The position numbers and the translations under genes were made by a program. Below, one piece after another: positions 50,072 through 61,509 of a stretch of 64,000 nucleotides of DNA. How positions within the stretch are numbered: position 1 is the first letter of the stretch; every line of letters starts with the position of its first letter. Origin of the DNA: Spirodela intermedia. Taxonomy: Eukaryota > Streptophyta > Magnoliopsida > Alismatales > Araceae. The notes under the pieces are model-generated. The model was not told the origin of the DNA, made no database searches, and saw only the letters and a program-made list of their open reading frames with translations. The DNA lies in contig LR746269.1 of NCBI GenBank assembly GCA_902729315.2, positions 7,166,231-7,230,230 of the forward strand. The letters are read 5' to 3'.

Positions 50072-50611
50072 ATATTTAATTGAAAATTTGAGATATGGAT
50101 TAAAACAGATGCTCTCTCTCTCTCTCTCTCTCGCTCCTCTCTCTCAAAATACTCATTCGTCGTTGACAACGCAAGACATCTTCCCACCGTGGAAGAAGTC
50201 CCTCGTGTCCTGTTGCAGGGATGGCACGTCTCGTAGAACTCTGAAGCCCGTTTTCCGGACAGTTCCAGGGGCAGACGGCGTGAGAGATTTGTGAAGATTG
50301 TCCGTCTCGGTAGCAGACCCCCCCGTAGAAACCTGAGGAAGAGGGAGGAGTTACGCAATAGTAGCGTCTCCAGACGAAATGGGTAGGACCCAGAGACTGC
50401 GACATGCGAGGAAGCAGCCTTTCTCTCTCTCTCTCTCTCTCCTTTACAGCTTCTAGTAATTTTGTGCATCGCGGGAATCAGTTTCGTCTTCCTCTCCTCT
50501 TCTCTGCTCCTTCCTGCTCACCACCCAGGTGTTTGGAAGTTGGAAACAGGTCGAGGAAGCCAAGCTCGGCACCCGACCCATCAAACGGGGCCGCAGATCT
50601 CCTGCGAGCCC

Positions 50612-51427
50612 ATGGACAGTCTCTGCTTTCGGACTTCTCCAGGCCTCGTGGGGATGCCATTCCAGGCATCAGCCGCCGCCGGCGTGGGGGAGACGCTGGC
50701 TGCTTCTCGACGCAGTTACATGCAGCCAAGACAGCCGAAGATGATGCGACCCCGAGGAGGCGGATCAGTTGAGAGAGGAAATAAAGAGCTCGCTGGTCTA
50801 CAAGAGGAGAGAGGGAGGAGGGAACATGAGAGAGAGGCGGCATCCTCCTCACGGCACCGTAGGGGAAACTGGGTCTTCAAGATATTGCGCGTAGGATCGA
50901 TTTCGGCGGCGGAGGACCGGAAGCGAGGAAGAAGAAGCGGCGGTGGGGTGAATGACGATCAGATTTTTGATGATGGGGAACGTTGCTCGAGCTGCCAGGT
51001 CGGCGGTGGGGAGGGCGAAGTGAAGCTTGAAAGGGACTCCTTCAGGAGGATGCTCCGGCGGGTTTCTCTGCCGGAGGCCAGGTTATTCGGTCGGCTATCA
51101 TATCTCGGCAGGCTCGCGTATAATATCCCAAGAATCAAGGTGACCCGTTAAACCAGAACTCCGCGTTGTTCATCTGTTTCATCATTTCCCACTCTCCTGC
51201 AACTTCGAAATCTCTTCTTCTTCGTTCTGTCCGAGTAAGCTTTAGGTGGATTCTGCGATGATTCCTTCACTTTATGCATCCAAATGGGGAAAAATGATCT
51301 CTGATTATGATACCATCTCTGATCATCATTCGTTCAAGCGTGCCAAAAAAAAGGAAGGAAAAATATAGACCTTTGGCCTGAGTTCCCCTTAGTTCTGTGG
51401 AGCTACAAGGAGTCAAATCCTGGCTTC

Positions 51428-51482
<55 letters not shown>

Positions 51483-53853
51483 TGTGAGGGGACTGAAATC
51501 TGAAGCTTGTACATCCGTGGGAATGTTCAATTTTACGGCTTTAATGATGTACTGAGACAAATTTGGTATCGTTTCATGAAAATTGACAAATTTGTGCATA
51601 ATTGTGCCTCTTTTCCAGTCTGAGGATCTTCTAAAATGCCACAGATTGAGCTTTGTCACCTCATCCTTGGAAAATAAACCAGAAATCCCTACCCCCGAGG
51701 ATGTGAATTCAAGTTTCAAAGATCAAGAAATCCAGAAGCCAGAGGAGGAGAAAGAAGCAGAAGAAGAAGAGGAAAAAGCAGAAGAAGAAGAAGCAGAAGA
51801 AGAAGAAGAAGAAGAAGAAGAAGAGAAAGAAGAGGGCGAGAAGGTTGAGAGCCAATTGATGAGCGGGCTCCTCTTAAGCCCATCTTCTGCATATCGGATT
51901 GCTGCCTCTGCTGCCTCGTATCTCCAATCTCAAACAAGGACCATCCTGCCATTCAAGCCAGCAAGAACAGAGATGGTCACGAGTTCATCCACAGGAAGTA
52001 CTAGAGAAGAGGATGAAATGGAACCCACTAGCTCTTCAGTGGCTTCCTTTGTGGCGACCACAAGCTCTGTCACCGCAGTCGTCGCTGCAAAGGAGGAAAC
52101 AAAGCTAGTAATTGCCAATGATCTGAATTCCTCAGCGTCCTCGCCTTGTGAATGGTATATCTGTGATGATAATAGCATTGGAACCAGATTCTTCATCATT
52201 CAGGTGCTACTCTCTCCTCAGCATCCTGTCCTAGCCGACAATCCATATGATTGCTAATCTGGGCTCTGAGATTTCAGGGATCTGATTCTATAGCTTCTTG
52301 GAAAGCAAATCTCCTCTTTGAGCCTGTTCGATTTGAGGTAATGTTTTCCATGCCTGTCTTTAATCCTTAACAATTTCTCTTTAATTTGGGTCAAATCGAT
52401 GTGGGACTACTTCGAAGCCATGCTCAACTTATGAAAAACTTAGCATCATCCTAATCCTGCCGATTAAATATGAAACAAAAAACCTCTGCCCACATGAACC
52501 AGCAAGAAAAAAATTGCCCTTTTATAGTAACTACACCCTTGATCTTTGCTGTCTAGGGATTAGATGTGCTTGTGCACAGAGGTATCTACGAGGCGGCTAA
52601 AGGGATTTATCAGCAACTGCTGACAGAAGTCCGGAACCACTTGAATGCCCGTGGAACCTCCGCCACTCTCCGCTTCACCGGTCACTCTCTTGGGGGCAGT
52701 CTTTCTCTGCTTGTGAGTCTCATGTTACTGGTAAGGGGAGAGGTGCCGCCCTCATGCTTGCTCCCTGTTGTAACATTCGGGTCCCCATATATCATGTGCG
52801 GAGGGGACTACTTGCTTCAGAAGTTGGGCTTGCCTCTGAATCATGTCCAAGCCATAGCAATGCACAGGGACATCGTGCCGAGAGCTTTCTCCTGTAGTTA
52901 TCCAGATTATGTGGCCGAGATTCTCAAGGCCCTCAATGGGAAGTTCCGAGATCATCCGTGCCTCAAGAACAAGGTGAAAATTTTCTTTCTTGGATCTTCA
53001 TAGGATATGAACCGGGTGATTGGTTTCTGCTCTTCTCCATGCTGATAAATGAACTTATTATGTTTTTTCTGCAAAATAATTATCTGGGTCATCCTCATCT
53101 TGATAGGATATTCTGAAAATATGAAAAGGGTAATTGGTTTATTTTGTTTTGCATGCGATCAATTCATCTGGGTCATCATCTACATCATGATCTGGTTTCT
53201 GCTCTTCTTCATGATGATTATGAATTAGTTACTTTTTCTGCTGCAAAATTAAAAAAAATCATTTCTGTCGTTCAAATTTTTCCGGAATAATTCAAAAAAA
53301 GATTAGATTATCTGTTCGTTCTGATTCTGTTCTCAAACAGAAATTTCTATACGCTCCCATGGGAGAGCTTCTGATCCTCCAGCCAGAGGAGAGGTATTCT
53401 CCACACCACCACCTTCTTCCTCCCGACAGCGGCCTCTACTCCCTCGCCGGCGACCACCAGAGGACGCTTCTCGCCGCCGCCCAATCCCTGTTCCTCAACT
53501 CTCCCCATCCTCTGGAGATCCTCAGCGACCGCGCCGCCTACGGCTTCGAAGGAACCATCTATAGGGACCACGACGTCCACGCCTACGTGCGGTCCATCCG
53601 CGCCGTCATCCGCCGAGAGCTCGATTCCGTCCGGAAAGCCAGGAGCGAGCGGCGGCGGCGGCGGCGGACATGGTGGCCCCTCGTGGGTCTGGGGGGGATC
53701 GACGGCAGGCTCCAGCTCAGCGTCTCCGTCGTGGTGGAGGGCGGAAGGGAGTCGCTGAGGAGGCTGGGGCAGCTGGTTATCTCAAGGCATCTGAACCTCC
53801 TCCTCGTGTTCCTCCTCCCTGCGAAGATCCTGTTCATGGGCGGATCTACTTAG
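50612..53853 (+). CDS. PLIP: Plastid phospholipase A1, PLIP family (class 3 lipase)
   Basis: Five in-frame exons: 50612-51139, 51619-52203, 52278-52337, 52557-52973 and 53341-53853, giving 700 aa against about 650-680 in Arabidopsis PLIP1-3. The N-terminus, [14 protein letters not shown], and a basic Ser/Arg-rich region fit a chloroplast transit peptide. The conserved [18 protein letters not shown] starts the lipase part. A Glu tract spans residues 218-249. The catalytic core has TGHSLGG with Ser435, FGSP, HRDIVPR with Asp496, and a SPHHH cluster (His552-554) as the probable third triad member. Known PLIPs release acyl chains from sn-1 of plastid glycerolipids, feeding seed oil or ABA/jasmonate signalling. 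Start chosen by conservation in A1 (ATG) and A2 (ATA). Splice frames agree throughout. The extended acidic tract is the main oddity. Confidence 0.9.
51430..51482. repeat. (ATT)n microsatellite in PLIP intron 1
   Basis: About 17 units of TAT/ATT. On the minus strand it gives an Asn-rich open stretch that is not a gene. Confidence 0.95.
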
Positions 53854-53947
53854 CTTCAGTTGAACTGGGTTCATATTCTTGTTCCTTGATCTGTCAATAA
53901 TCATTCGCTCTCTCCCCTTCAACGCTGGGGGCAAAGAAACTTATTTC

Positions 53948-53953
53948 AATAAA
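53948..53953 (+). terminator. Candidate polyadenylation signal of PLIP
   Basis: AATAAA, 95 nt after the stop codon and followed by a T-rich stretch. Confidence 0.5.
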
Positions 53954-53959
53954 TTTCTT

Positions 53960-53997
53960 TTTTTGCTCCAGTAGGTAGGTGGGTTTAGATGGCCAAC

Positions 53998-54033
<36 letters not shown>

Positions 54034-54156
54034 GCTCTCGCTTAATGAATAAATAAGTTCACTTCAACGGGGTCCAAGCCAATCTTCGATAAACTTAAAA
54101 TTTCGGGCGAGAGAGAGAGAGATAGAGAAAGTAATGGGTTTGAGGGAGGGAGGGAG

Positions 54157-54187
<31 letters not shown>

Positions 54188-54529
54188 GGGTTTGGTTCAG
54201 CGATATCTTCCAACGTCTTTTTCTAAGTTTTGCAGTGTGATAAGCGATCTCCATCAAATGAATAGATAATTATATATCTCAAGAGCACATGAACTAACCA
54301 TTCATGTGCTCAACAACCCTCCCTCGGTCGCATTCACTTCTTGCTTCACGTGCACGAAGTGGAGAGACGTCTTCTTCCCAGTCCACCGCCAGCCGTCCGA
54401 TGGACCCTCGCCTGTCACAGTCACTCCGACCCCATGATCAGCATCACAAAGGAACGAAAATTGTCGACTTTGGGGGAGAGACCAAGAACATATATCCACA
54501 TGAAGAGAGCAGATGATTATTTTTCTCAG

Positions 54530-54625
<96 letters not shown>

Positions 54626-54778
54626 GAAAAATTATTGCCAACTGATGATTCAGAAGTTTAAGAGTAGCAAAGAATCTCAAGGCCGACGTCACATGAAGGG
54701 TTTTCATTTTGAAACACGTTGGCAGAGATTATAACCGATCAATTGACCTGAGAGTTGGCCAGTATCATCTCACCTCGC
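53960..54778. repeat. Spacer with CT, GA and GATA microsatellites
   Basis: No gene. (CT)n lies at 53998-54035, GA-rich sequence at 54112-54186, and a compound (GATA)n/(GA)n at 54531-54622. The apparent open stretches on both strands run through these repeats. Confidence 0.75.
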
Positions 54779-57700
54779 CTAGAGCTGGAGTTTGCTGGTC
54801 AAGTACCAGGAGTGCATAGCCAAGCTCCCAAAGGACATGATGTTGGCCAGAGATGACAGCCCGTGGATCATCCCAAACTTCTTGTTCATCGCCGCAAGCT
54901 TCGGGTTGACCTTGGCACCAGGGACGTTCTTCGACCATCCGACCTCGTCGCCCATGTTTAATTCTCTCTCTAGCTTGTGCCGTTTCTTCATCATCTGTTC
55001 AAGAGAGAGAGTCTCTTCACGTCAGCCCAAATGGATAAAGTATGAGCATATACATTTCAATTCCTATTTATAGAACAATTATAACTTCATTGGGCAAGAC
55101 ATATTCGGGGCTCAAGAAAGGTGGGTCCGTTGCCTCCGGCCTAGCAGGGCTTCTCTCAAGGAAAGAAAGCTACTTGGATCCGTTGAAAATGGCTCTGCAA
55201 GTAACAAGTCGATTACTCCTGGTCACAATTTCGGCTCTGAGTTGATAACCAGCTGGTTCTGCGTGGTTCAGCTGAGACCTGGTATGATCTGGTTCTTCAG
55301 GTTCTGTTTGGATCATCTCAGATCCGGTTCAGCCATTTCCAGTCTTTACTTGCTGGTTCTGTGTTCCATGGTTTCAGAAGCCCCCCTCCCTCTCGTTCAA
55401 CTGAGCCCATCACAGCATCATAACTGGTTTTCTTGTGTGACTATTTCCAGGTGGTGGCTCATTTCTCTCTCTAGCAAGTAACCAAATATGATGCGCCTAC
55501 CTTTGTTTTCGTTTAATATTCTCTTGATCAATTTCAAACAAGTTTCTTGAAACCTAGTCATCTAGTATCCATTTTCCCCTGCTGTTCATTTCTCTACAAG
55601 GACAAGGTTTAATAACTGCAAGTCAAAGAGAATCATGCTAAAGAAAATTTGTTTATTTCCAATATTGCATGAGCATTTATTAATGGTTGTGAAATGAGCG
55701 AAGCATCTATTCTTTATTCGGACAAATTTCACACAACTCCTCGTCCAATCATCATCAATCATCCTCGTCTATCATTGTAGGCGACCATGTCCTAATTAGT
55801 GTTTGCTATCCAAAATGGTGGAAGGTTTGGGGAGAGCCCAAGTTCGCAAGGAGAGGGTTTATCAGAATCCTAGGAAAACAACAAGTTGTTTGTACGGAAA
55901 GGAAGAAACACTCGACTGCTTACTTGGACTTGGTGAAAGGGAAGGATGCAAGCTAGATACAATCCTTTTGTTTGATGCGTGCTGACTAACAATGTAAGCA
56001 TCCAACAGTGTATAATCAATTGATTTGGGTATGAAATAGATATCCTGCCAATAGTCTAAATAAGATATTACAAGTCGCGTCAGAATTGGCCATGAAGCCT
56101 ACCTCACTTCAAAAAGGTTATGCGCTAAACAGCATGAGGTTGAAAAGGTTAAGATTGGTTGCCGGCACTCAGGCTAGGGATACTTTACATTGGAAAATGG
56201 CCAGGTCCAACTTTACCTGCTCTCCATGAGTAATCGTGCATGCTATTCTATACTTTGAGTAAACATACTCGTTATTTTATGATTATTTTTTATCTCTTCG
56301 TGGAAAGAATAGGAATAAATGGCATTTCATTCCTCAGGACATCAATAGATAATTTTTTTTCCGCTGTTAATCAATCCCCTTCTTCCAGTCAATCGACTAA
56401 GAAAGGCTATACCAGAAACAAGGCAGTAGGGTAAATATCTGCACACGATATTTCACAGGAATACCATATGAAATGATGAGGGATAACAACTCGTTAAAAA
56501 AAAATACACTACTGTTCTCCTGATCAAAAGGTGGTGATGCATAATAGCATATGAACTTGATTCTGGATAGCGGAAATGGCTGATATAAGGATCTTTCTTC
56601 AGTATGTATGGTCAGCATATAATCACACCTGTGCTTTGAAGAGTTCCATGAAAATATATTCTGTACAACATACTAGGCATAACCACTGGGGTGAAGTTGG
56701 ATTAGATGATACTGAGGAATTGAGTATACTACTTAACAGGGGCATAGAATAATATCTAAACTTTTAGATGCGTTTCCAGATGATCTTGCATTTGCTTAGC
56801 AATTCATGTTGCAGAGGAATCCATAAATGACGGTTCATAATATTTTCTTCTGAATAGAGGCATCATGAGCGGAGTTGATTCCATATTGTGGGATTACAAA
56901 CACACCAAAACCGAAATTAGTTGTATTTGAAGATATCTCCCCGTATATGAGATTTTGTGTCAAATTACTCATACTGTGCATGCTTTGGTAGCTATATTTT
57001 GTGTTTTCCTCTTCTCCAAACCTCCTTTACAATCATAGACACAAGAGATTCCATATAAGCTATCTCTCTTTTTCATCCGAATTCATTTCGCAAAACGAAA
57101 GCATGATATTGCAGCGAGTAGAATTTAGAATTCATAAAGATGCCGAAATAAGATATGAGATCAAAAGATATGCGTAAAAGACAAAAACTTTACAAACGTT
57201 AAAGGCCTCTCTCTAATCTTTAAGAAATTTAATAAAATATTCCTTTGTAACCCCGTTTCACGCAAGTGACATCCTCAATGGCGTGGGCCAAATTGGGAAA
57301 GAGTTCGGTTCAACAAGGGACCAAAATCGCTCGGCAAGAAAATTACAGTCGGCTGAAGTAAATTACGGCATTTCGTCTAAAATGATGGCCATAAGCTTTT
57401 ATTCCATACAACATAAATATTCAAAAGCAGGACCGCATTCCCTAAGAAATTAAAGGGCAGGACACAAGAAAGAGATTAAGAGCAGGACACCAGAAAGGGA
57501 TTAAGTATTCACCTCGATGGTCATGGGAGTGAACACCAGCAGGTTTGAGAGGTTGAAACCAAACGATGAAAGCAGGAATCCTAGCTGATACCTCTCCATT
57601 GTTGACGCTGATTTCCAAGGATGTAAGTATGCAAACGCGGCCACAGTGATAGCCACGCACACTGAGAGAGTTGAGAAATATGCAGGGAACATCTTGCCCT

Positions 57701-58048
57701 GAAGGTTCCCAAACTGGTGCCTCGGCAGATTCCTGAACAGTTTTTTTTATTTCATTCAATTCCAAAAGTAAGACCAAAAAAACTAGGGAACAATACGACA
57801 CCGGCACATAATTAGAATCATCGGGGCAAGGATTTATAGAACAATTACTTGAACATAATGATGCCGCCGATGAAGGTGACCCAGAGAGCGGCTCCCCAGG
57901 CAGTAGCGAAGCTGAGGAGGTGGCCGAGCTTGACGAGGGACACGGTGAGGGCAAAGCCATCCGATCGCGACCCGAAGACGTCTGGGACGAAGACGATCCC
58001 CACAACAAGGAAGGATATGGCGGTGAGGAACCGGGTGATCCAAGCCAT
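54779..58048 (-). CDS. DUF4149 / TMEM205-like membrane protein
   Basis: Three exons on the minus strand: 57849-58048, 57513-57732 and 54779-54994. They join in frame at GT-AG sites to give 211 aa. The sequence opens MAWITRFLTAISFLVVG and includes KLGHLLSFATAWGAALWVTF, HQFGNLQGKMFPAYFS, and then GDEVGWSKN and AAMNKKFGMIHGLSSLANI. These are hallmarks of plant DUF4149 proteins, distant relatives of animal TMEM205. About four hydrophobic segments can be seen, at roughly 5-24, 41-66, 84-104 and 116-136, and a shorter one near the C-terminus. In some plants the domain is fused to a LEA-like region; here there is none. The biochemical function is not known to me. Intron 2 is 2518 nt, much longer than intron 1 (116 nt). 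Divergent from the gene at 58391. Confidence 0.85.
54995..57512. other. Long intron 2 of the DUF4149 gene
   Basis: AT-rich, with no recognisable gene or LTR termini. Open stretches at 55042-55481 and 55803-55985 have no family signature. It may hold an old, unrecognised insertion. Confidence 0.5.
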
Positions 58049-58390
58049 GGTAGCCGGAGAAGCACAAACGCAGCTTGATCTTCCTCTTCCCCGGCTTTCA
58101 CTCCTCTCGGGTTGTGTTTTCCGCCCAGTTGTCTCTGGAAAGCTCTCTGACAGCTGTCCAGTAATGGGCCGGTTGACTAAGGTCATCTTGCTTTTTCCCC
58201 TCGGTAGATTTCAAAATCAAAATTATATCCAGAAGACATTTAAGAAATAGCCCAACAAGGGCCCGTATAATAAATAATTCGACTCAGACTCGGCCCATAA
58301 TTTCAAATGATATCGACTTTCCTCCTACGTGTGAAAACAGGCGACTGGTAACGAATTTTCCCGCCCAAAACTATTAGATTAGGCGAAGTG
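58049..58390. promoter_or_regulatory. Short bidirectional promoter region
   Basis: 342 bp separate the ATG of the DUF4149 gene (minus) from the ATG of the next gene (plus), so both must be driven from here. It has no obvious TATA box and contains GGCCCAT/GGGCCCG-like elements near 58265 and 58290, which are common in plant housekeeping promoters. Confidence 0.5.
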
Positions 58391-59700
58391 ATGTCGTCCG
58401 AAAATCCGGAAGAGCAGGTTCTCGGTTCGATCGACGAGATCGTTCTCCGGCATCCGTTTTTCCTGTCTTCCGATTTGATTCGGCCTCTGAGACGTCCAGG
58501 TACTGTACTTGTTTATTATTTCGATTTGATTTAGTTCGAATGATCTCGATTACTTTGTCCGCGATTAACCTCTCATGAAATTCCTTCCAGAGGTTTGTCA
58601 TATGTTATTCCTAATTTTATTTTTTTTATTGGTTTTCCCTGCATTGAACCTTGCTCCTCGGAGAAGGAGAGGGAGAGTTGAAGCTGTTCGCTAGTCCCCA
58701 GGTTGTGTTAGTGTGGTTGTCTCTGGCCGAGTTTTTGTCTGCAAACCTGCTATCTATCTCGCTTTCCCATCCTCCCACTTCCTCTTCTCCCCATCTTTTG
58801 GAGTATCAGGTTTTCGTGTTATTTAAATATGGTTAAATGCTGTGCTTCGTAGTTTAGTTGGGAAACCATCGGAAGCGTTCACTGGTTGGATGGGGCATAG
58901 AATGACTAAAACAAACGAAGTACAGCATCCATGGATCGAAGAAGCATCACGCATGTACGAAGAAATGAAACATTTAGGTAAACGTTCTCAACATCAACAT
59001 TTTTTTCTTCCATTTCGAGCATAAAGTGTTGTCCTAGGTTAGTTGTCTATTGGTCAATGTGTAAATGAATTTGTCGACGAACCTAAAGCTAATTTTTCAT
59101 TAAAAGATTTCCAGTACTGAGTTTTATGAACGAAGCAATTAAACTAAAAAATTTATATGCTGCGCGGTTGATTTGTATGTGATCGAAAATAATTCAATAT
59201 CACATGCGAATTTGGTCGTACGTGCTAGAATGGCACAAACTTTAGTGAAATTACCACGAACGCAAAGGAGGCTTTCGGTACCCATGAAAAAAATTCCCAT
59301 CTCTCTGGAATCGGCCAGGTCTAAAGAATGTCAAGAGACTCTTCCCCTAAACATACTCCTATCGTATGCCTTTAAGTGGTCAAGCTACTTACATAAATGT
59401 CCACGACCTGGATACCACTCCTTGGTTCCTGGGATGGTTCAATATTTTTACTCTGGGTCTGCGATTATGAGAATCATCAGACGGAGTAATTTGATTTCTT
59501 CTGTTTCTTTTCTTTGGTAGAGAAGCTGTTTCGTGCTGTGATTTCACTTGTTTTTTGATAGGAAACAGTCCGCGTTGTCAATTTCATCTTCTTTCATCCA
59601 GTAGTTCATAGATAAAGTTCCAGGTCAGATTTATTTTTTTCCCCCATTTTTTTCAGATGACAGAGCTAGGGAGTGGGAAGCTATGGCATCTGTCAGCTGA
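58391..59700 (+). CDS. Small conserved-looking protein of unknown function
   Basis: Three exons join in frame: 58391-58499, 58858-58977 and 59657-59700. They give 90 aa starting MSSENPEEQVLGSIDEIVLR, with VGKPSEAFTGWMGHRMTKTN and EASRMYEEMKHLDDRAREWE. Exon junctions have GT and AG and the phases agree. The composition (few low-complexity runs, a balanced charge pattern, a likely helix in the last third) looks like a real protein, but I do not recognise the family. An alternative donor at 59692 joined to 59761-59907 would replace the last residues with LFDQSLHSVELKFRPEKAK and a basic tail, for 136 aa. The direct repeat CTGTCAGCTG straddles both sites, so the choice is uncertain. It shares a 342-bp promoter with the DUF4149 gene. 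Confidence 0.5.
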
Positions 59701-60587
59701 TGCTATCATCTACCATAATTCATCTTCATTAAAAAATCTAATCATGGAGGAGGCTGTCAGCTGTTCGATCAATCTTTGCATTCAGTAGAACTAAAATTCC
59801 GACCGGAGAAGGCAAAGATAGCGATAAGGGGCATGCGATGGCTGCTGCAATCTCCAAAGAAGAATTCACTACACTCCATGGAGGAAGGCAAGAAATCTAC
59901 CGACTAAAAAGCATCACCATGGGAGCAGCTAACTATTACAAGGAGTAAATTGCAGCATTAGATCGTGAACTCAAGATCAAATGATGTTGGTATAGCATTT
60001 TTTATCAGATAAATTATCCACAGAGCACAGGATGTCTACGGGAACCCAATGACTAATAACTGCCACCTCTCTATGCCGAATTTCAGATGCCCATTTGATG
60101 ATGATACGGACATAACGGTTGGCTTTCAACCACTCTTCTTCGCTTGGATTATTAGTCGCCGTCAAACCTGTCAGAAAGTTTTCACATTAAGGGAAAAATG
60201 TAAATCACTTATTTAGTTATATATGACTCATTTATTCATTGGCAGTTTTGAACAGCAACCAGATGCTGTTCCAGAGGGGGACAGGTTCCACCCACTGTGC
60301 AACTCAGAGCGGACCTAGCAAGGCCCAGTCGAAGGCAGAAGGATTAGGTAACCTACAAACTCTCTCCAGTTGATTAATTTGAAATTATTTGAACGTTTCC
60401 AGCTTGTCGGCAGACCCATTTCCTCTCGCCATTCTTGTCATTTGTCAATGTTATATCTGTTTTTATTACTATCATCATGGCATATAGAACTGTTTTATTG
60501 GAGTCCTCGTGTTGACAACGTCCATATAGAAACTAAAGTTTACTATCCGATGTCTAAACAGCCCAAAAATAGTATCAAAATGTGCAT

Positions 60588-60650
<63 letters not shown>

Positions 60651-60836
60651 TGGTTTCATATCAATGAACAGTGTGTGCTTGTTCTGGCAATGTTTCTGTA
60701 GGACCACCAACCACCACCTTCCAGATGAATCTTCATGTCTGTGTGGGCTCCAAGACAGCCTACCTATTCAGCCCGCCCAGCGGCAGTTCGATTAGTACAA
60801 TTGATCCCTGGTATTTCTGAATGTGAGTAGCTCACC
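59701..60836. other. Spacer, possible extra exons, (AG)n tract
   Basis: It contains the possible terminal exon at 59761-59907 described above. A minus-strand open piece at 59977-60165 (with EEEWLKANRYVRIIIKWASE) follows an AG acceptor and could be an orphan exon, but I cannot place it. (AG)n runs from 60591 to 60643. Nothing else is recognised. Confidence 0.4.
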
Positions 60837-61509
60837 CTACTTCATCACCTTATCATCCCTGACGGACCTGCATGCGGGCCTCCGCGGGGGCAGCCGCTGG
60901 TGAGGCGTGGGCTGGAAGCCAGCGTCCACATGAAAGGCCCATCAGTGCCATCACAATTTGGGCCGTGAAGGTTTCAGGACCAGAATGAGTACCTGCAATT
61001 TGGGCCGCAATGTCTCCACCGCGGCTCGCGTGTCCTCTCCCTGCTCTTGCCCCCAAAACACAGTGGACGATGAGTTCCCTGTTAGAAACCTCGGCCAGAG
61101 CCTGCCCATGGAACGACCAAGTAGGCTTACCTGGCAAAGAGCCCAGTCAGCGGAATCAAAGAAGACCCTCCCGCTACCCTGCAGCCCCTTGCACCACAGA
61201 TGAAACGGTTAGTATTCAGCTTGGTCTTTCTACACCATTCACTAGATCTTTTCCTCAGTACCCTCCCTGAATGCCACCCCACCCACGAACCTTCGAGATC
61301 AGAGGCTTCTTCTTGGGCCTAATCCCTCCGTACTTCTTCTCCAAGGTTGCCTGCCATCGACCATCAGCTACTATGACCAAGATAGATACATACATAGATA
61401 GATGCAGAGAGAGAGAGAGAGATTGCCCTCTGCAGGATTGTACCTCTACACCTCGTGAAGCCATGCCCTCTCTGCCGCTGCCTGCCAAATCTTCCACTCT
61501 TCTCTCCAT
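60837..61509 (-). CDS. Endosulfine-like protein (PP2A-inhibitor family), diverged
   Basis: On the minus strand: exon 1 61444-61509 (MERRVEDLAGSGREGMASRG), exon 2 61291-61350 (ATLEKKYGGIRPKKKPLISK), exon 3 60993-61178 and exon 4 60837-60911. Exon 3 contains FFDSADWAL and AAVETLRPKLQ; exon 4 gives PTPHQRLPPRRPAC. These pieces in this order define plant endosulfines; FDSADW corresponds to the Greatwall-phosphorylated FDSGDY core that makes animal ENSA/ARPP19 inhibit PP2A-B55. Total 128 aa. Oddities: the usual DHER before the core reads GSGR, and a 52-nt intron-like piece (61079-61130) must be kept for the frame to stay open, because removing it shifts the frame. It may be a decaying or lineage-altered copy rather than a working gene. 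Confidence 0.6.

Larger units (their letters stand above)
48649..50611. promoter_or_regulatory. Divergent intergenic region between intact DUF7731 and PLIP genes
   Basis: About 2 kb with no gene. It carries the TATA box of the DUF7731 gene at the left. At the right lie a TATAAAATA candidate at 50063-50071 and CT-rich tracts at 50111-50131 and 50422-50441, which would lie in the PLIP 5'-untranslated region. An open stretch begins at 50462 in the PLIP frame, but the conserved start in all copies is MDSLCF at 50612. Confidence 0.55.

Noticed and set aside
50462-50611. Upstream in-frame ATG extending PLIP by 50 residues
   Set aside because: MDSLCF is the start conserved in known PLIPs and in the A1 copy; the upstream part lies in the leader.
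51267-51719. Minus-strand 150-codon frame with a run of Asn
   Set aside because: It is the antisense of PLIP intron 1 and its (ATT)n tract.
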